DNA of 64,000 nucleotides. It comes from Petrocella atlantisensis. GTDB lineage: Bacteria > Bacillota > Clostridia > Lachnospirales > Vallitaleaceae. A program made the translations under genes and the position numbers. Shown piece after piece: positions 8,193-17,017 of this stretch. Under the pieces are notes generated by a model. It was not told the DNA's origin, did no database searches, and saw nothing but the letters and a program-made list of their open reading frames with translations. The stretch is from NCBI RefSeq assembly GCF_900538275.1, contig NZ_LR130778.1, positions 62,001 through 126,000 of the forward strand. Direction: 5' to 3'. Position 1 is the stretch's first letter; every line of letters begins with the position of its first letter.

Positions 8193-9182
8193 ATGAAAAT
8201 AGGAATATTAGGCGCTGGTAGTTGGGGCATAGCCCTTTCTATGCTACTTAAAGAAAATAATCACGAAGTAACCGTTTGGTCGATTGTAGAAGAAGAAGTT
8301 AATATGTTGAATCAACATCATGAACACTTACGTAATCTACCGGGTATCAAAATTGACGATACCATTCTCATCACAAACGATATCAAAGAAGCTATCCTTG
8401 GATCAGATATGCTCATCTTTGCCGTACCTTCGAGATATGTTAGAGACACAGCCGTAATGGTTAAAAATTATATTAAGTCAGATCAGATTATCCTTAACGT
8501 AGGTAAGGGTTTAGAAGATGAAACACTCTTTACTTTAGCAGAAGTTATTGAAGACGTCATTCATACCAATCCTATAGCTGTTCTCTCGGGGCCCAGTCAT
8601 GCTGAAGAAGTGGCAAGGAAAATTCCGACTTCTGTGGTAGCCGCTTCGAAAGATGAAAGCATTGTAAAGATCGTACAAGAAACCTTTATGAATCAATTTT
8701 TTAGAGTATATGGAAGCTCGGATGTATTAGGCGTTGAAATCGGTGGCGCTCTAAAAAATGTTATTGCCCTTGCAGCAGGTATATCAGATGGACTTGGGTT
8801 TGGTGATAATACAAAAGCGGCGTTAATGACTCGAGGTATTGCTGAGATATCTAGACTTGGACTTGCCATGGGTGGTGATGTCCAGACATTTAATGGGCTT
8901 ACAGGTATTGGGGATTTAATTGTGACTTGTACGAGTGTACATAGCAGGAATAGAAAAGCCGGTATACTCATTGGTGAAGGACTTACTCTACAAGAAGCTC
9001 AAGAAAAGGTAAGCATGGTAGTAGAAGGCGTATACGCCGCCCATGCAGCGACCGCTTTGGCTACTAAGTTCGAGATAGAGCTTCCGATAATCGAACAAGT
9101 CAATGAAGTACTATTCAATGATAAAGACCCAAGAGAAGCTGTCACCGAACTGATGTTAAGAGATAGAAAATTTGAATCATAA
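8193..9182 (+). CDS. gpsA: NAD(P)-dependent glycerol-3-phosphate dehydrogenase
   Basis: Reduces dihydroxyacetone phosphate to sn-glycerol 3-phosphate for phospholipid synthesis. Seen: the Rossmann motif GAGSWGIALS at the N-terminus, SGPSHAEEVA, the catalytic-lysine block EIGGALKNVIALAAG, and GLTGIGDLIVTC in the C-terminal helical domain. About 329 residues, normal length. Of two adjacent ATGs (8190, 8193), the second is better spaced from AGGAGG (8181-8186). In Bacillus spoIVA follows gpsA; here it does not. Confidence 0.96.
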   Translation: MKIGILGAGSWGIALSMLLKENNHEVTVWSIVEEEVNMLNQHHEHLRNLPGIKIDDTILITNDIKEAILGSDMLIFAVPSRYVRDTAVMVKNYIKSDQIILNVGKGLEDETLFTLAEVIEDVIHTNPIAVLSGPSHAEEVARKIPTSVVAASKDESIVKIVQETFMNQFFRVYGSSDVLGVEIGGALKNVIALAAGISDGLGFGDNTKAALMTRGIAEISRLGLAMGGDVQTFNGLTGIGDLIVTCTSVHSRNRKAGILIGEGLTLQEAQEKVSMVVEGVYAAHAATALATKFEIELPIIEQVNEVLFNDKDPREAVTELMLRDRKFES

Positions 9183-9190
9183 TGTGATAA

Positions 9191-9219
9191 TTGCTGTTTT
9201 AAAAACAATATGATAAAAT
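9191..9219 (+). promoter_or_regulatory. Candidate promoter for the lapA-HD-GYP pair
   Basis: TTGCTG (9191-9196), 17 bp, TAAAAT (9214-9219). Downstream, CCGTCA/TGACGG (about 9234-9256) can form a small hairpin in the leader. It is not followed by a T tract in the right register for a terminator. Confidence 0.4.
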
Positions 9220-9285
9220 AGGATTGTAAACAACCGTCATTTTTTTGTGTGACGGCATTCACGTCAAAAATTCTAAGGAGATCCT

Positions 9286-9648
9286 ATGCAAAAAAACTTA
9301 ATTATAACATTGTTATTTTCAATTTTTATTGCTTTGTTTGCAATTCTAAACGCTTCAGCTGTACCGATTAATTTTATATTTGCAACGGTGGATATTTCTG
9401 TTGCCCTTGTTATTCTAATATCTGCGAGTATAGGTGCTATTATTCTATATTCAATGGGTGCTATTAGCAAAATAAAAGCCAGAAAAACGATTAAAGAAAA
9501 AGATAAAGTCATTGAAACTTTAAATCAAGAGTTGAATGAACTTAAACTGGTTAAGGCCAATATGGAAGTGGAAATGATGCATTCAAAAGAACAACCGACA
9601 CAATACAATACTCCAATTATAAATCAAGAGGAAGAAATTCATGAATAA
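9286..9648 (+). CDS. LapA domain (DUF1049) membrane protein
   Basis: A 120-residue protein with two hydrophobic segments (about residues 4-24 and 41-62) separated by AVPINFIFATVDISVALV, the signature region of LapA/DUF1049 proteins. A charged, coiled-coil-like tail follows (residues 66-105, rich in K, E and L). In Gram-negative bacteria LapA helps regulate lipopolysaccharide synthesis; in Firmicutes the domain is common but its role is unknown. It overlaps the start of the HD-GYP gene by a few bases, so the two are probably co-translated and may work together at the membrane. Confidence 0.8.
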   Translation: MQKNLIITLLFSIFIALFAILNASAVPINFIFATVDISVALVILISASIGAIILYSMGAISKIKARKTIKEKDKVIETLNQELNELKLVKANMEVEMMHSKEQPTQYNTPIINQEEEIHE

Positions 9649-10273
9649 ATGCGACACTTGTGGTGGCTGCTCTCAAACGAAGAAAAAGAACCTCGAAGGC
9701 GATAAAATTACAATAGATCTGCTGATGGATGTTCTTGAAAACAATGATATGTCTATGAAAAATCATGCCAATCATGTTGGCACTATGTCAAAATGGTTGG
9801 CTCAGTATTTGGGCATTGATTCTAATTTATGTGATACCATTGAACTTGCAGGAAGATTACATGATATTGGTATGATTAAAATAGCGCCATCCTTGTTCAA
9901 TAAAAAGGAAACTTTAAGTGAAAAGGACTGGAAGATATTAAAAAAACATCCTGAATATGGTTTTGAAATCTTAAATCAGTATCCGGAATTAAACGAAGTG
10001 GCTCAGATTGTCCTAGAACATCATGAACATTTTGATGGTACGGGTTATCCAAATGGCTATTTAGGTAATGAGATACACTTAGGTGCAAGAATCATTGCCT
10101 TATGCGAAACCGTTGATCATATGTCTACAAAAAAACCATATAAAGAAGCTTCTGATTTTAAGATTATAGAAGAAGAAATAAGACAAAAATCAGGCAGCCA
10201 ATTTGACCCTTGGTTGGTCATGCATATTAAAGAATTAATGATTGTATGGCAAGAAACCTTAATTGGTGCATAG
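9641..10273 (+). CDS. HD-GYP domain phosphohydrolase
   Basis: A 210-residue protein consisting almost entirely of one HD-GYP domain, the family that includes cyclic-di-GMP and related phosphodiesterases. Seen: H45, H74-D75 (LHDIG), H127-H128 in the EHHEHFDGTGYP block with the GYP triplet at 135-137, and D159. There is no receiver, PAS or membrane domain. The N-terminus carries a cysteine cluster, CDTCGGC (residues 4-10), that could bind metal or sense redox state. The ATG at 9641 overlaps the end of the LapA-like gene. The substrate cannot be read from sequence. Confidence 0.87.
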   Translation: MNKCDTCGGCSQTKKKNLEGDKITIDLLMDVLENNDMSMKNHANHVGTMSKWLAQYLGIDSNLCDTIELAGRLHDIGMIKIAPSLFNKKETLSEKDWKILKKHPEYGFEILNQYPELNEVAQIVLEHHEHFDGTGYPNGYLGNEIHLGARIIALCETVDHMSTKKPYKEASDFKIIEEEIRQKSGSQFDPWLVMHIKELMIVWQETLIGA

Positions 10274-10295
10274 GTGTATTATTTTTTCAGAAACC

Positions 10296-10324
10296 TTGTA
10301 AAATCAATGTTTTTGTGGTATAAT
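10296..10324 (+). promoter_or_regulatory. Sigma-A promoter of the rimP-nusA-infB operon
   Basis: TTGTAA (10296-10301), exactly 17 bp, TATAAT (10319-10324). It lies about 95 bases before rimP with a hairpin between. Confidence 0.8.
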
Positions 10325-10353
10325 AACTTAAAATTAATGTTGTGAATAAGATG

Positions 10354-10376
10354 AGAGTGGGCTTTTGGTCCACTCT
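10354..10376 (+). ncRNA. rimP leader hairpin
   Basis: AGAGTGG (10354-10360) pairs with CCACTCT (10370-10376) around loop GCTTTTGGT, followed by TTATATTTG. A compact hairpin of this type before rimP/nusA recurs in Firmicutes. It could act as a weak attenuator for NusA-dependent autoregulation; that role is inferred. Confidence 0.55.
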
Positions 10377-10417
10377 TTATATTTGAGTAGGTTAATTGTC
10401 AGAAAGGAAGTGGCCAT

Positions 10418-10882
10418 TTGGCAAACAAAGATCGAATTGAAAAATTAGTAGAAACACTACTTGTACCCATATTAGAAGAAAATGGTGTAACTCTAGTAGA
10501 TGTAGAATATGTTAGGGAACTGGGACATTTTTATTTACGTGTATATATTGACAAAGAGGGTGGGGTAACCATCAAGGATTGTGAACATGTCAGTAGAGCT
10601 TTAGAACTTGTACTGGATGAAAAAGATCCAATTTTGGATCCTTATATTTTGGAAGTCAGCTCTCCAGGACTGGATCGACCTTTAAAAAAGGACAAAGACT
10701 TTGAAAGAAGTATCGGTAAAGATGTAGAAATGAAACTTTATAAGGCACTAAATGGCCATAAGGAATTTCTAGGAATGCTTGTATCTTATAATAAGACAGA
10801 AGTTGTATTAAAAATCGACAACGAAGAGAGAGTTTTTAACCGGAGCGATATCGCGCTAATTAGACTTTCTGTCGTGTTTTAA
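10418..10882 (+). CDS. rimP: Ribosome maturation factor RimP
   Basis: Assists 30S subunit maturation. The 154-residue protein has the two-domain family layout: N-terminal alpha/beta domain with VTLVDVEYVRE and LRVYIDKEGGVTIKDCE, then EVSSPGLDRPLKK and a C-terminal SH3-like domain. It starts at TTG (10418), correctly spaced from AAAGGAAG; no ATG is available in the N-terminal part. It is the first gene of the classical rimP-nusA-ylxR-ylxQ-infB-rbfA operon. Confidence 0.95.
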   Translation: MANKDRIEKLVETLLVPILEENGVTLVDVEYVRELGHFYLRVYIDKEGGVTIKDCEHVSRALELVLDEKDPILDPYILEVSSPGLDRPLKKDKDFERSIGKDVEMKLYKALNGHKEFLGMLVSYNKTEVVLKIDNEERVFNRSDIALIRLSVVF

Positions 10883-10905
10883 TTAAATTCAAGGAGGATT
10901 AAATC

Positions 10906-12060
10906 ATGAATGCTGAGTTTATTCAAGCATTGGCACAAATCGAAAAAGAAAAGGGCATTAGCAAAGAGGTCTTGATAGAAGCAATTGAAAATTCCTTAAT
11001 TACAGCGTGTAAAAACAATTTCGGTGCATCAACAAACGTCAAAGTTATTATTGATAAAGAAGATGGGGATGTATCTGTTTTCTCTGAAAAGAAAATCGTA
11101 GAAATTGTCGATAACGATCAAATCGAAATCAGTTTAGAAGAAGCTGTTGAGTACAATCCGGATTATGGCATTGGGGATATTGTTCAAATCGAGATTACAC
11201 CTAAGAATTTTGGCCGTATAGCAGCACAAAAGGCGAAACAAGTTGTGGTACAAAAAATTCGTGAGGCCGAGCGAGATGTACTTTTCAATCAATACATTTC
11301 CAAAGAAAAAGAAGTTGTAACCGGGATTATTCAAAGAGAAAGTAAAGGCAATGTTGTCATTAATCTAGGTAAGATTGATGCAATTATGGCTGAAAAAGAA
11401 TGCATACCTGGTGAGACATATACCACCAATGAAAGACTGAAAGTCTATGTCGTGGAAGTTAAGGATTCAACAAAAGGTCCTAAAGTATATGTATCAAGAA
11501 CCCATCCTGAATTGATAAAACGACTTTTCGAACAAGAAGTACCGGAAGTTCACGATGGTGTTGTGGAAATAAAGTCCGTATCAAGAGAAGCGGGATCAAG
11601 AACGAAAATCGCAGTTCATTCAAATAATCCGGATGTAGATCCTGTAGGCTCGTGTGTAGGCCATAATGGTTCTAGAGTCGGCATCATTGTCCACGAACTC
11701 AAAGGGGAAAAGATTGACATCATTCCTTGGAGTGAAAAGCCGGAAGAATATATAGCAGCAGCACTCAGTCCTTCAAAAGTTGTTAAGGTCGTTGTAGATG
11801 ATCAGCATAAAAGTGCAAAAGTTGTTGTGCCGGATTATCAATTATCCTTAGCAATTGGAAAAGAAGGGCAAAATGCAAGACTTGCAGCAAAATTAACAGG
11901 CTATCGTATTGATATCAAAAGTGAAACCCAAGCAAAAGAGACTGATTTTATGGCGCTTGATGATAAGCCCGTCAATCCTTTTGAACAGTTTTTAGAACAA
12001 GCCAATCTTGATAACGAGCCGGATACCGAATCGGACACAGGTTTGTTTGATGAGGAGTAG
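10906..12060 (+). CDS. nusA: Transcription termination/antitermination factor NusA
   Basis: Binds RNA polymerase and nascent RNA to control pausing, termination and antitermination. Domains in order: N-terminal polymerase-binding domain (1-125), S1 domain (about 130-200, VVTGIIQRESKGNVVINLG), and two KH domains (about 225-345, with DPVGSCVGHNGSRVG and LAIGKEGQNARLAAKLTGYRIDI). A short acidic tail follows. The 384 residues match Firmicutes NusA, which lacks the extra C-terminal acidic repeats of E. coli. The start is ATG after AAGGAGG. Confidence 0.97.
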   Translation: MNAEFIQALAQIEKEKGISKEVLIEAIENSLITACKNNFGASTNVKVIIDKEDGDVSVFSEKKIVEIVDNDQIEISLEEAVEYNPDYGIGDIVQIEITPKNFGRIAAQKAKQVVVQKIREAERDVLFNQYISKEKEVVTGIIQRESKGNVVINLGKIDAIMAEKECIPGETYTTNERLKVYVVEVKDSTKGPKVYVSRTHPELIKRLFEQEVPEVHDGVVEIKSVSREAGSRTKIAVHSNNPDVDPVGSCVGHNGSRVGIIVHELKGEKIDIIPWSEKPEEYIAAALSPSKVVKVVVDDQHKSAKVVVPDYQLSLAIGKEGQNARLAAKLTGYRIDIKSETQAKETDFMALDDKPVNPFEQFLEQANLDNEPDTESDTGLFDEE

Positions 12061-12065
12061 GTGAA

Positions 12066-12332
12066 ATGGCAAAAAAGTTACCCATGAGAAAATGCTTAGG
12101 TTGTCTGGAGATGCAAGAGAAGCAGTCGTTGATCAGGGTTGTACGTTCAAATGAAGGTGTTTATGATATTGACCTTACAGGGAAAAAAAATGGTCGTGGC
12201 GCGTATGTTTGTAAAAAAGTAGATTGCTTCAATAAAGCTGAGAAATCAAAAGGTTTAGAGCGAGCTTTTAAAGAAAAAATACCAACAGGCGTTTATGATG
12301 CTTTACGTAAGGAGATCGAAGACGTTGAATAA
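12066..12332 (+). CDS. ylxR: YlxR/RnpM family RNA-binding protein
   Basis: A small basic protein of 88 residues with the family marks PMRKCLGCLEMQEKQSLIRVVR and GRGAYVCKKVDC. Bacillus YlxR (also called RnpM) binds RNase P RNA and modulates its activity, and has been linked to transcription control. It lies between nusA and ylxQ as usual. Its stop codon overlaps the start of ylxQ. Confidence 0.93.
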   Translation: MAKKLPMRKCLGCLEMQEKQSLIRVVRSNEGVYDIDLTGKKNGRGAYVCKKVDCFNKAEKSKGLERAFKEKIPTGVYDALRKEIEDVE

Positions 12333-12630
12333 TATATTTTCAATGATTGGATTAGCTATGAAGGCAGGTAAAGTATTGTCAGGAGAATTTAGCGTTGAAA
12401 CAGGGATAAAAAACAGTAGTGTGCTATTATGCATCATAGCATCTGACGCCTCAGACAATACAAAGAAGAAATTCACCAATATGTGTGCTTATCGCCAAAT
12501 CAAAATGATTACACTGGGTGATAAAATAAGCTTGGGAAAGGCCATCGGAAAGGAATACCGTGCTACAATCGGTATTGTTGACGAAGGATTTGCTAACGCC
12601 ATCTTATCTAAGGTTGGTGAGCAAGCATAA
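12325..12630 (+). CDS. ylxQ: L7Ae-family K-turn RNA-binding protein YlxQ
   Basis: About 101 residues with the L7Ae/L30e fold: MIGLAMKAGKVLSGE, LLCIIASDASDNTKKK and IGKEYRATIGIVDEGFANAI. The family binds kink-turn RNAs. I place the start at TTG 12325, overlapping the ylxR stop, because AAGGAG lies about 10 bases upstream and the N-terminus then has the usual few residues before the GLA motif; an ATG at 12340 is also possible. Confidence 0.88.
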   Translation: MNNIFSMIGLAMKAGKVLSGEFSVETGIKNSSVLLCIIASDASDNTKKKFTNMCAYRQIKMITLGDKISLGKAIGKEYRATIGIVDEGFANAILSKVGEQA

Positions 12631-12651
12631 CAATAAATCGGAGGTAAATGA

Positions 12652-14694
12652 ATGTCGAAAATAAGAGTGTATGAGCTAGCTAAAGAATTGGATGTTACCA
12701 ATAAAGCTTTAATAGAGGTTCTTAGGAACTTGAAAGTGGATATAAAAAATCATATGAGTTCTTTAACAGAAGAAGAATATAATGTGATTTTAGATCATTA
12801 TAAAAAAGACAAAAAAGAAGATGAAGGCTCAAAATCAGAAGAAGAAAATGTTGTAGAAACAGTTGAGGATGAGACTCAAAAGAAGACCAATAAAAAACGA
12901 CATAAAAACGTTGAAGAAATCATCGAGGAAAAAGAATTTATTGAATTGCCAGAAAATGTCATGGTCAGTTTACTCGCGGATAAACTTGAATTACAAGTTT
13001 CGGATATTATTAAGATTCTTATGAATCGTGGTATTATGGCAACGGCTAATCAAGAGATTCCTTTTGAACTAGCAGAAGAGATCGCTATGGAACACGAGAT
13101 GCTTGTCGTTAGAGAACCGGAAAAAGATCTTGTAGAACTCTTTTTTGAAGACAAAGATTTGGAGGAACGGGAAGAAGATTTAATTAAGCGTTCTCCTGTT
13201 GTTGTCGTCATGGGTCATGTTGACCATGGTAAAACATCACTCCTTGATGCACTTAGGGAGTCAAATGTTACAGAAAAAGAACATGGTGGTATTACCCAAC
13301 ATATCGGTGCATCTGTTGTATCTCTTGATAGTGGAGAAACCATAACATTTCTTGATACACCGGGTCATGAAGCTTTTACAGCTATGCGTTTGCGTGGCGC
13401 TATGGCAACGGACATTGCGATTTTGGTAGTTGCAGCAGATGATGGTGTTATGCCTCAAACCGTTGAAGCCATCAATCATGCTAAAGCTGCCGGTGTTCAA
13501 ATCATCGTCGCTGTTAACAAAATAGATAAACCGGGAGCAAACCCTGACCGTGTGCTTCAAGAACTGGTAGAATATGGTCTTATTGCTGAGGCATGGGGTG
13601 GTGATACCATATGTGTTCAGGTCTCTGCTCTTGAGCGAACAAACCTAGAAGAGCTATTAGAAATGATTGTACTTGTGGCAGAAGTTGAAGACTATAAAGC
13701 CAATCCAAAAAGAAAAGCAAAAGGTACCATTATTGAAGCCCAACTGGATAAAGGAAGAGGCCCTGTAGCAACTGTACTGATTCAAAACGGTACATTATCT
13801 GTTGGTGATGCTATTATAGCAGGACCGGCTTATGGACGCATCAGAGCCATGATTGATGATAAAGGTCGACGTGTTAAATCTGCTGGACCATCAACACCTG
13901 TAGAAATACTTGGTTTATCAGAAGTACCAACAGCTGGTGATGCTTTCTTCACGGCTAAAGATGAAAAACAAGCCAGACAGTTGGCGAACAAGGTTGTGGA
14001 CCAGTCTAGAGAAAAAATGATTCAGACAACACCTCAAAAAGTAACCCTTGATGATCTCTTCCATCAGATACAAGTTGGTGAGATGAAGGAATTGAATGTT
14101 ATTGTTAAAGCGGACGTTCAAGGATCTGTAGAGGCTGTTAAACAAAGTCTTATGAAACTGTCAAACGAAGAAGTGGTCATTCGAGTCCTACATGGTGGCG
14201 TAGGTGCGGTTACTGAAACCGATGTTATGTTAGCCTCAGCCTCTAATGCAATTATAATTGGTTTTAATGTACGTCCTGAAGCCAGTGCCAGTGCAGCAGC
14301 TGATCGTGAGCAAATTGATCTTAGATTATACCGTGTCATCTATAACGCTATTGAGGATATTCAAGCAGCCATGACAGGTATGTTGGATCCTATTTATGAA
14401 GAAAAAGTACTTGGTCATATTGAGATTAGACAAACTTTCAAAGTGTCCGGCGTTGGAACTATTGGTGGTGGTTTTGTACTTGACGGAAAAGTCGTACGTA
14501 ATTCAAGCGTACGTTTGGTACGTGATGGTATCGTGATTTTTGAAGGTGCTTTAGCATCCCTTAAGAGGTTTAAGGATGATGTGAAAGAAGTTAATACAGG
14601 CTATGAATGTGGTGTCATGTTGGATAAGTACAATGACCTTCGTGAAGGCGATATCGTAGAAGCATTTGCTATGGTGGAAATACCTAGAAAGTAA
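12652..14694 (+). CDS. infB: Translation initiation factor IF-2
   Basis: The GTPase that brings initiator tRNA to the 30S subunit and promotes subunit joining. The 680 residues show an IF2_N module at the start ([21 protein letters not shown]), a lysine- and glutamate-rich linker (about 50-90), a second IF2_N-like segment, the G domain with GHVDHGKT (188-195), DTPGHEAF and NKIDKPG, and the C-terminal IF2 domains. The linker is on the short side, as in many Clostridia. The ATG follows a GGAGG site. Confidence 0.98.
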   Translation: MSKIRVYELAKELDVTNKALIEVLRNLKVDIKNHMSSLTEEEYNVILDHYKKDKKEDEGSKSEEENVVETVEDETQKKTNKKRHKNVEEIIEEKEFIELPENVMVSLLADKLELQVSDIIKILMNRGIMATANQEIPFELAEEIAMEHEMLVVREPEKDLVELFFEDKDLEEREEDLIKRSPVVVVMGHVDHGKTSLLDALRESNVTEKEHGGITQHIGASVVSLDSGETITFLDTPGHEAFTAMRLRGAMATDIAILVVAADDGVMPQTVEAINHAKAAGVQIIVAVNKIDKPGANPDRVLQELVEYGLIAEAWGGDTICVQVSALERTNLEELLEMIVLVAEVEDYKANPKRKAKGTIIEAQLDKGRGPVATVLIQNGTLSVGDAIIAGPAYGRIRAMIDDKGRRVKSAGPSTPVEILGLSEVPTAGDAFFTAKDEKQARQLANKVVDQSREKMIQTTPQKVTLDDLFHQIQVGEMKELNVIVKADVQGSVEAVKQSLMKLSNEEVVIRVLHGGVGAVTETDVMLASASNAIIIGFNVRPEASASAAADREQIDLRLYRVIYNAIEDIQAAMTGMLDPIYEEKVLGHIEIRQTFKVSGVGTIGGGFVLDGKVVRNSSVRLVRDGIVIFEGALASLKRFKDDVKEVNTGYECGVMLDKYNDLREGDIVEAFAMVEIPRK

Positions 14695-14704
14695 AGGTGA
14701 AATT

Positions 14705-15130
14705 ATGAAAAAAAATAGTAATAGACTTATAAGAATTAATCAAGAGGTTAAACATGATTTGACGACGATACTAAGAGAAGATATAAAAGACCCAAGAGTG
14801 AGTCCTTTAACTTCAATTGTCAAAGTAGATGTCACAGCAGATCTAAAGTTCTGTAAAGTTTATGTCAGCGTCATGGGTGATGAATTTGCACAAAAAGAGA
14901 CCATTGAAGGTCTTAAGAGTTCAGCAGGTCATATTCGAAGTGAACTGGCACATAGAACAAACCTTAGAAATACACCACAACTGTCCTTTATATTGGACCA
15001 TTCCATCGAGTATGGGGTTGAAATATCTGCACTTATAGACAAAGTCGTGCAGACAGACCAACAAAATGAAGTGGAAGATGATCTTGATACGAATAAAATG
15101 GAAACAGAAGATAAAGAGGTTACTGAATGA
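14705..15130 (+). CDS. rbfA: 30S ribosome-binding factor RbfA
   Basis: A KH-fold factor for 16S rRNA 5' end maturation and cold adaptation. About 141 residues: RINQEVKHDLTTILREDIKDPR, VSPLTSIVKVDVTADLKFCKVYVSVMG, and the LRNTPQLSFILDHSIEYG block. An acidic tail (residues about 120-141, many D and E) extends past the conserved core. ATG 14705 follows AAAGGTG; the longer frame from 14666 overlaps infB without a ribosome site. Its last bases overlap the start of nrnA. Confidence 0.95.
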   Translation: MKKNSNRLIRINQEVKHDLTTILREDIKDPRVSPLTSIVKVDVTADLKFCKVYVSVMGDEFAQKETIEGLKSSAGHIRSELAHRTNLRNTPQLSFILDHSIEYGVEISALIDKVVQTDQQNEVEDDLDTNKMETEDKEVTE

Positions 15131-16083
15131 AATTAAGTACATTGGTGGATTTGGCTAAAGAATACCAAAACATATGCCTACTTGGACATATTCACCCGGA
15201 TGGCGATTGTGTTGGTGCTACAATTGGTCTGGCAATGCTTCTGGAAAAATATGACATACCATCTACTGTGCTGCTTAAGGATTTGCCGGATCAATATGAT
15301 TTTTTACCGATATCACGTTTTGTCAGTGATCATATGGATGAACCCGCTGACCTGATTATCTCATTAGATGCCAGTGACCCGGAACGGCTAGGTATATTTG
15401 GCCAACTTCTTGCTCAAGGGAAAAAAGTGATTAACATAGATCACCATATGAGCAACACCATGTTTGGAGATTATAATTATGTAGATGCAGAGGCGAGTTC
15501 CACCAGTGAAATGGTGTTTCAAATGATAGAAGATTTTTCTGTCATGGATGTAGATATTGCTAAGGCACTGTATACCGGTATCCTATTTGATACCGGTGGT
15601 TTCAAACACAGTAATACCAAACCTTCCACCCATTTGGCGGCAGCTAAGCTCATATCTTATGGGTTTGATTTTTCAGAGTTGATTCATAAGTTGTTTGATG
15701 TAAAACCTTTAAAGGCTTTTAAAGCTCAGGGATTAGCCTTTGAAAGAGCACGTACCTACATGAATGACCAGATCCTTGTATGCTTTTTAAATATGGAGGA
15801 TTACCAAACCTTTGGCATTGAAAAATCGGACACCGAAAGCATTGTTCATTATATGAACAATGTTGAAGGGATTGAAGTGGCTATCTTTTTCTATGCTATT
15901 GATGAAGATACCTATAAAATTAGCTTTCGTTCAAAAGGTACTGTAGATGTTTGTAAGGTCGCAATGAACTTTGGCGGCGGTGGCCATCAAAAAGCCTCAG
16001 GAGCAAGTATAAAAGCACCCCTTGAAGAAGCAATTTTGGCGGTTACAAAAGTGGTTTCATTAGAGTTAGAACAGAAGACATGA
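15127..16083 (+). CDS. nrnA: DHH-family nanoRNase/pAp phosphatase NrnA
   Basis: Degrades very short RNAs and dephosphorylates 3'-phosphoadenosine 5'-phosphate. Seen: metal-binding motifs GHIHPDGDCVGA, LDASDPER and the DHH triplet in INIDHHMSNT, then a C-terminal DHHA1 domain with NFGGGGHQKASGAS. The 318 residues are typical. ATG overlaps the rbfA stop (ATGA). Its position between rbfA and truB is standard in Firmicutes. Confidence 0.95.
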   Translation: MKLSTLVDLAKEYQNICLLGHIHPDGDCVGATIGLAMLLEKYDIPSTVLLKDLPDQYDFLPISRFVSDHMDEPADLIISLDASDPERLGIFGQLLAQGKKVINIDHHMSNTMFGDYNYVDAEASSTSEMVFQMIEDFSVMDVDIAKALYTGILFDTGGFKHSNTKPSTHLAAAKLISYGFDFSELIHKLFDVKPLKAFKAQGLAFERARTYMNDQILVCFLNMEDYQTFGIEKSDTESIVHYMNNVEGIEVAIFFYAIDEDTYKISFRSKGTVDVCKVAMNFGGGGHQKASGASIKAPLEEAILAVTKVVSLELEQKT

Positions 16084-16091
16084 GGTAAGAC

Positions 16092-17003
16092 ATGTATAAT
16101 GGCATTATCAACGTATATAAAGAGAAAGACTTTACTTCTCATGATGTAGTGGCTGTTTTAAGAGGAATTCTAGGACAAAAAAAAATAGGGCACACCGGCA
16201 CCTTGGATCCTCAAGCGGTTGGTGTTTTGCCTGTTTGTCTTGGTAAAGCGACAAAAGTTGCTGATTTATTAACGGATAAAGACAAAACGTATAAAACACG
16301 GTTTAAGCTTGGAGAAGAAACAGATACTCAAGATCATACCGGTGAAGTTATAGATAGAAAACCATACGCTGTAGACGAAACAATGATTCTAGAAACCATT
16401 CAATCATTTGTTGGTGACAGCGAACAATTACCGCCTATGTATTCAGCAATTAAGATTGGTGGCAGAAAGCTATATGATGTAGCTAGATCTGGTCAGACAA
16501 TCGAACGAAAAAAAAGAAGGATAACCATACATGATATCTATGATATAAGCATTAACTTACCCTTTATTGAGATGACGGTCCATTGTAAAAAGGGTACCTA
16601 TATTCGTACCTTATGTCGTGATATTAGTGAAGCTCTTGGTACCTGTGGTCACATGGTCGAGTTAGAACGAACGGCATCGGGCATTTTTACTAAAGAAAGT
16701 GCCTTAACTCTAGATGATATTAAAAACCTTGCTCAAGAAAATAGATTAGCAGAGGCGATTATTCAGGTGGATGCCTTGTTTAAAGATTATCAACGTCTGA
16801 TAATTGGAACACATTATAATCACATGCTTTATAATGGCAATAAGATGCCCTTTGAAGCCATTATGAATATTGACACAGTTAAGCTCATGGACAAGACTTA
16901 CTATAACGTATATAATGATGAAGGTGATTATATGGGGATCTATGAATGGTTATCTCCCAAAAATCTATTAATGCCCGTGAAGTTTTTTTGTATACGTTAT
17001 TAA
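16092..17003 (+). CDS. truB: tRNA pseudouridine(55) synthase TruB
   Basis: Makes pseudouridine 55 in the tRNA T-loop. Seen: the catalytic block GHTGTLDPQAVGVLPVCLG with the nucleophilic aspartate, YSAIKIGGRKLYDVAR, and KKGTYIRTLCRDI. A C-terminal PUA-like region follows (about 240-303), giving 303 residues. The start is ATG 16092, nine bases after nrnA; the ribosome site GAGGTAAG overlaps the end of nrnA. Confidence 0.96.
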   Translation: MYNGIINVYKEKDFTSHDVVAVLRGILGQKKIGHTGTLDPQAVGVLPVCLGKATKVADLLTDKDKTYKTRFKLGEETDTQDHTGEVIDRKPYAVDETMILETIQSFVGDSEQLPPMYSAIKIGGRKLYDVARSGQTIERKKRRITIHDIYDISINLPFIEMTVHCKKGTYIRTLCRDISEALGTCGHMVELERTASGIFTKESALTLDDIKNLAQENRLAEAIIQVDALFKDYQRLIIGTHYNHMLYNGNKMPFEAIMNIDTVKLMDKTYYNVYNDEGDYMGIYEWLSPKNLLMPVKFFCIRY

Positions 17004-17017
17004 GAGAGGTAATATAA

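Noticed and set aside
9234..9256. CCGTCA/TGACGG hairpin as a gpsA terminator
   Set aside because: The T run is in the loop, not after the stem, and a candidate promoter lies upstream of it.
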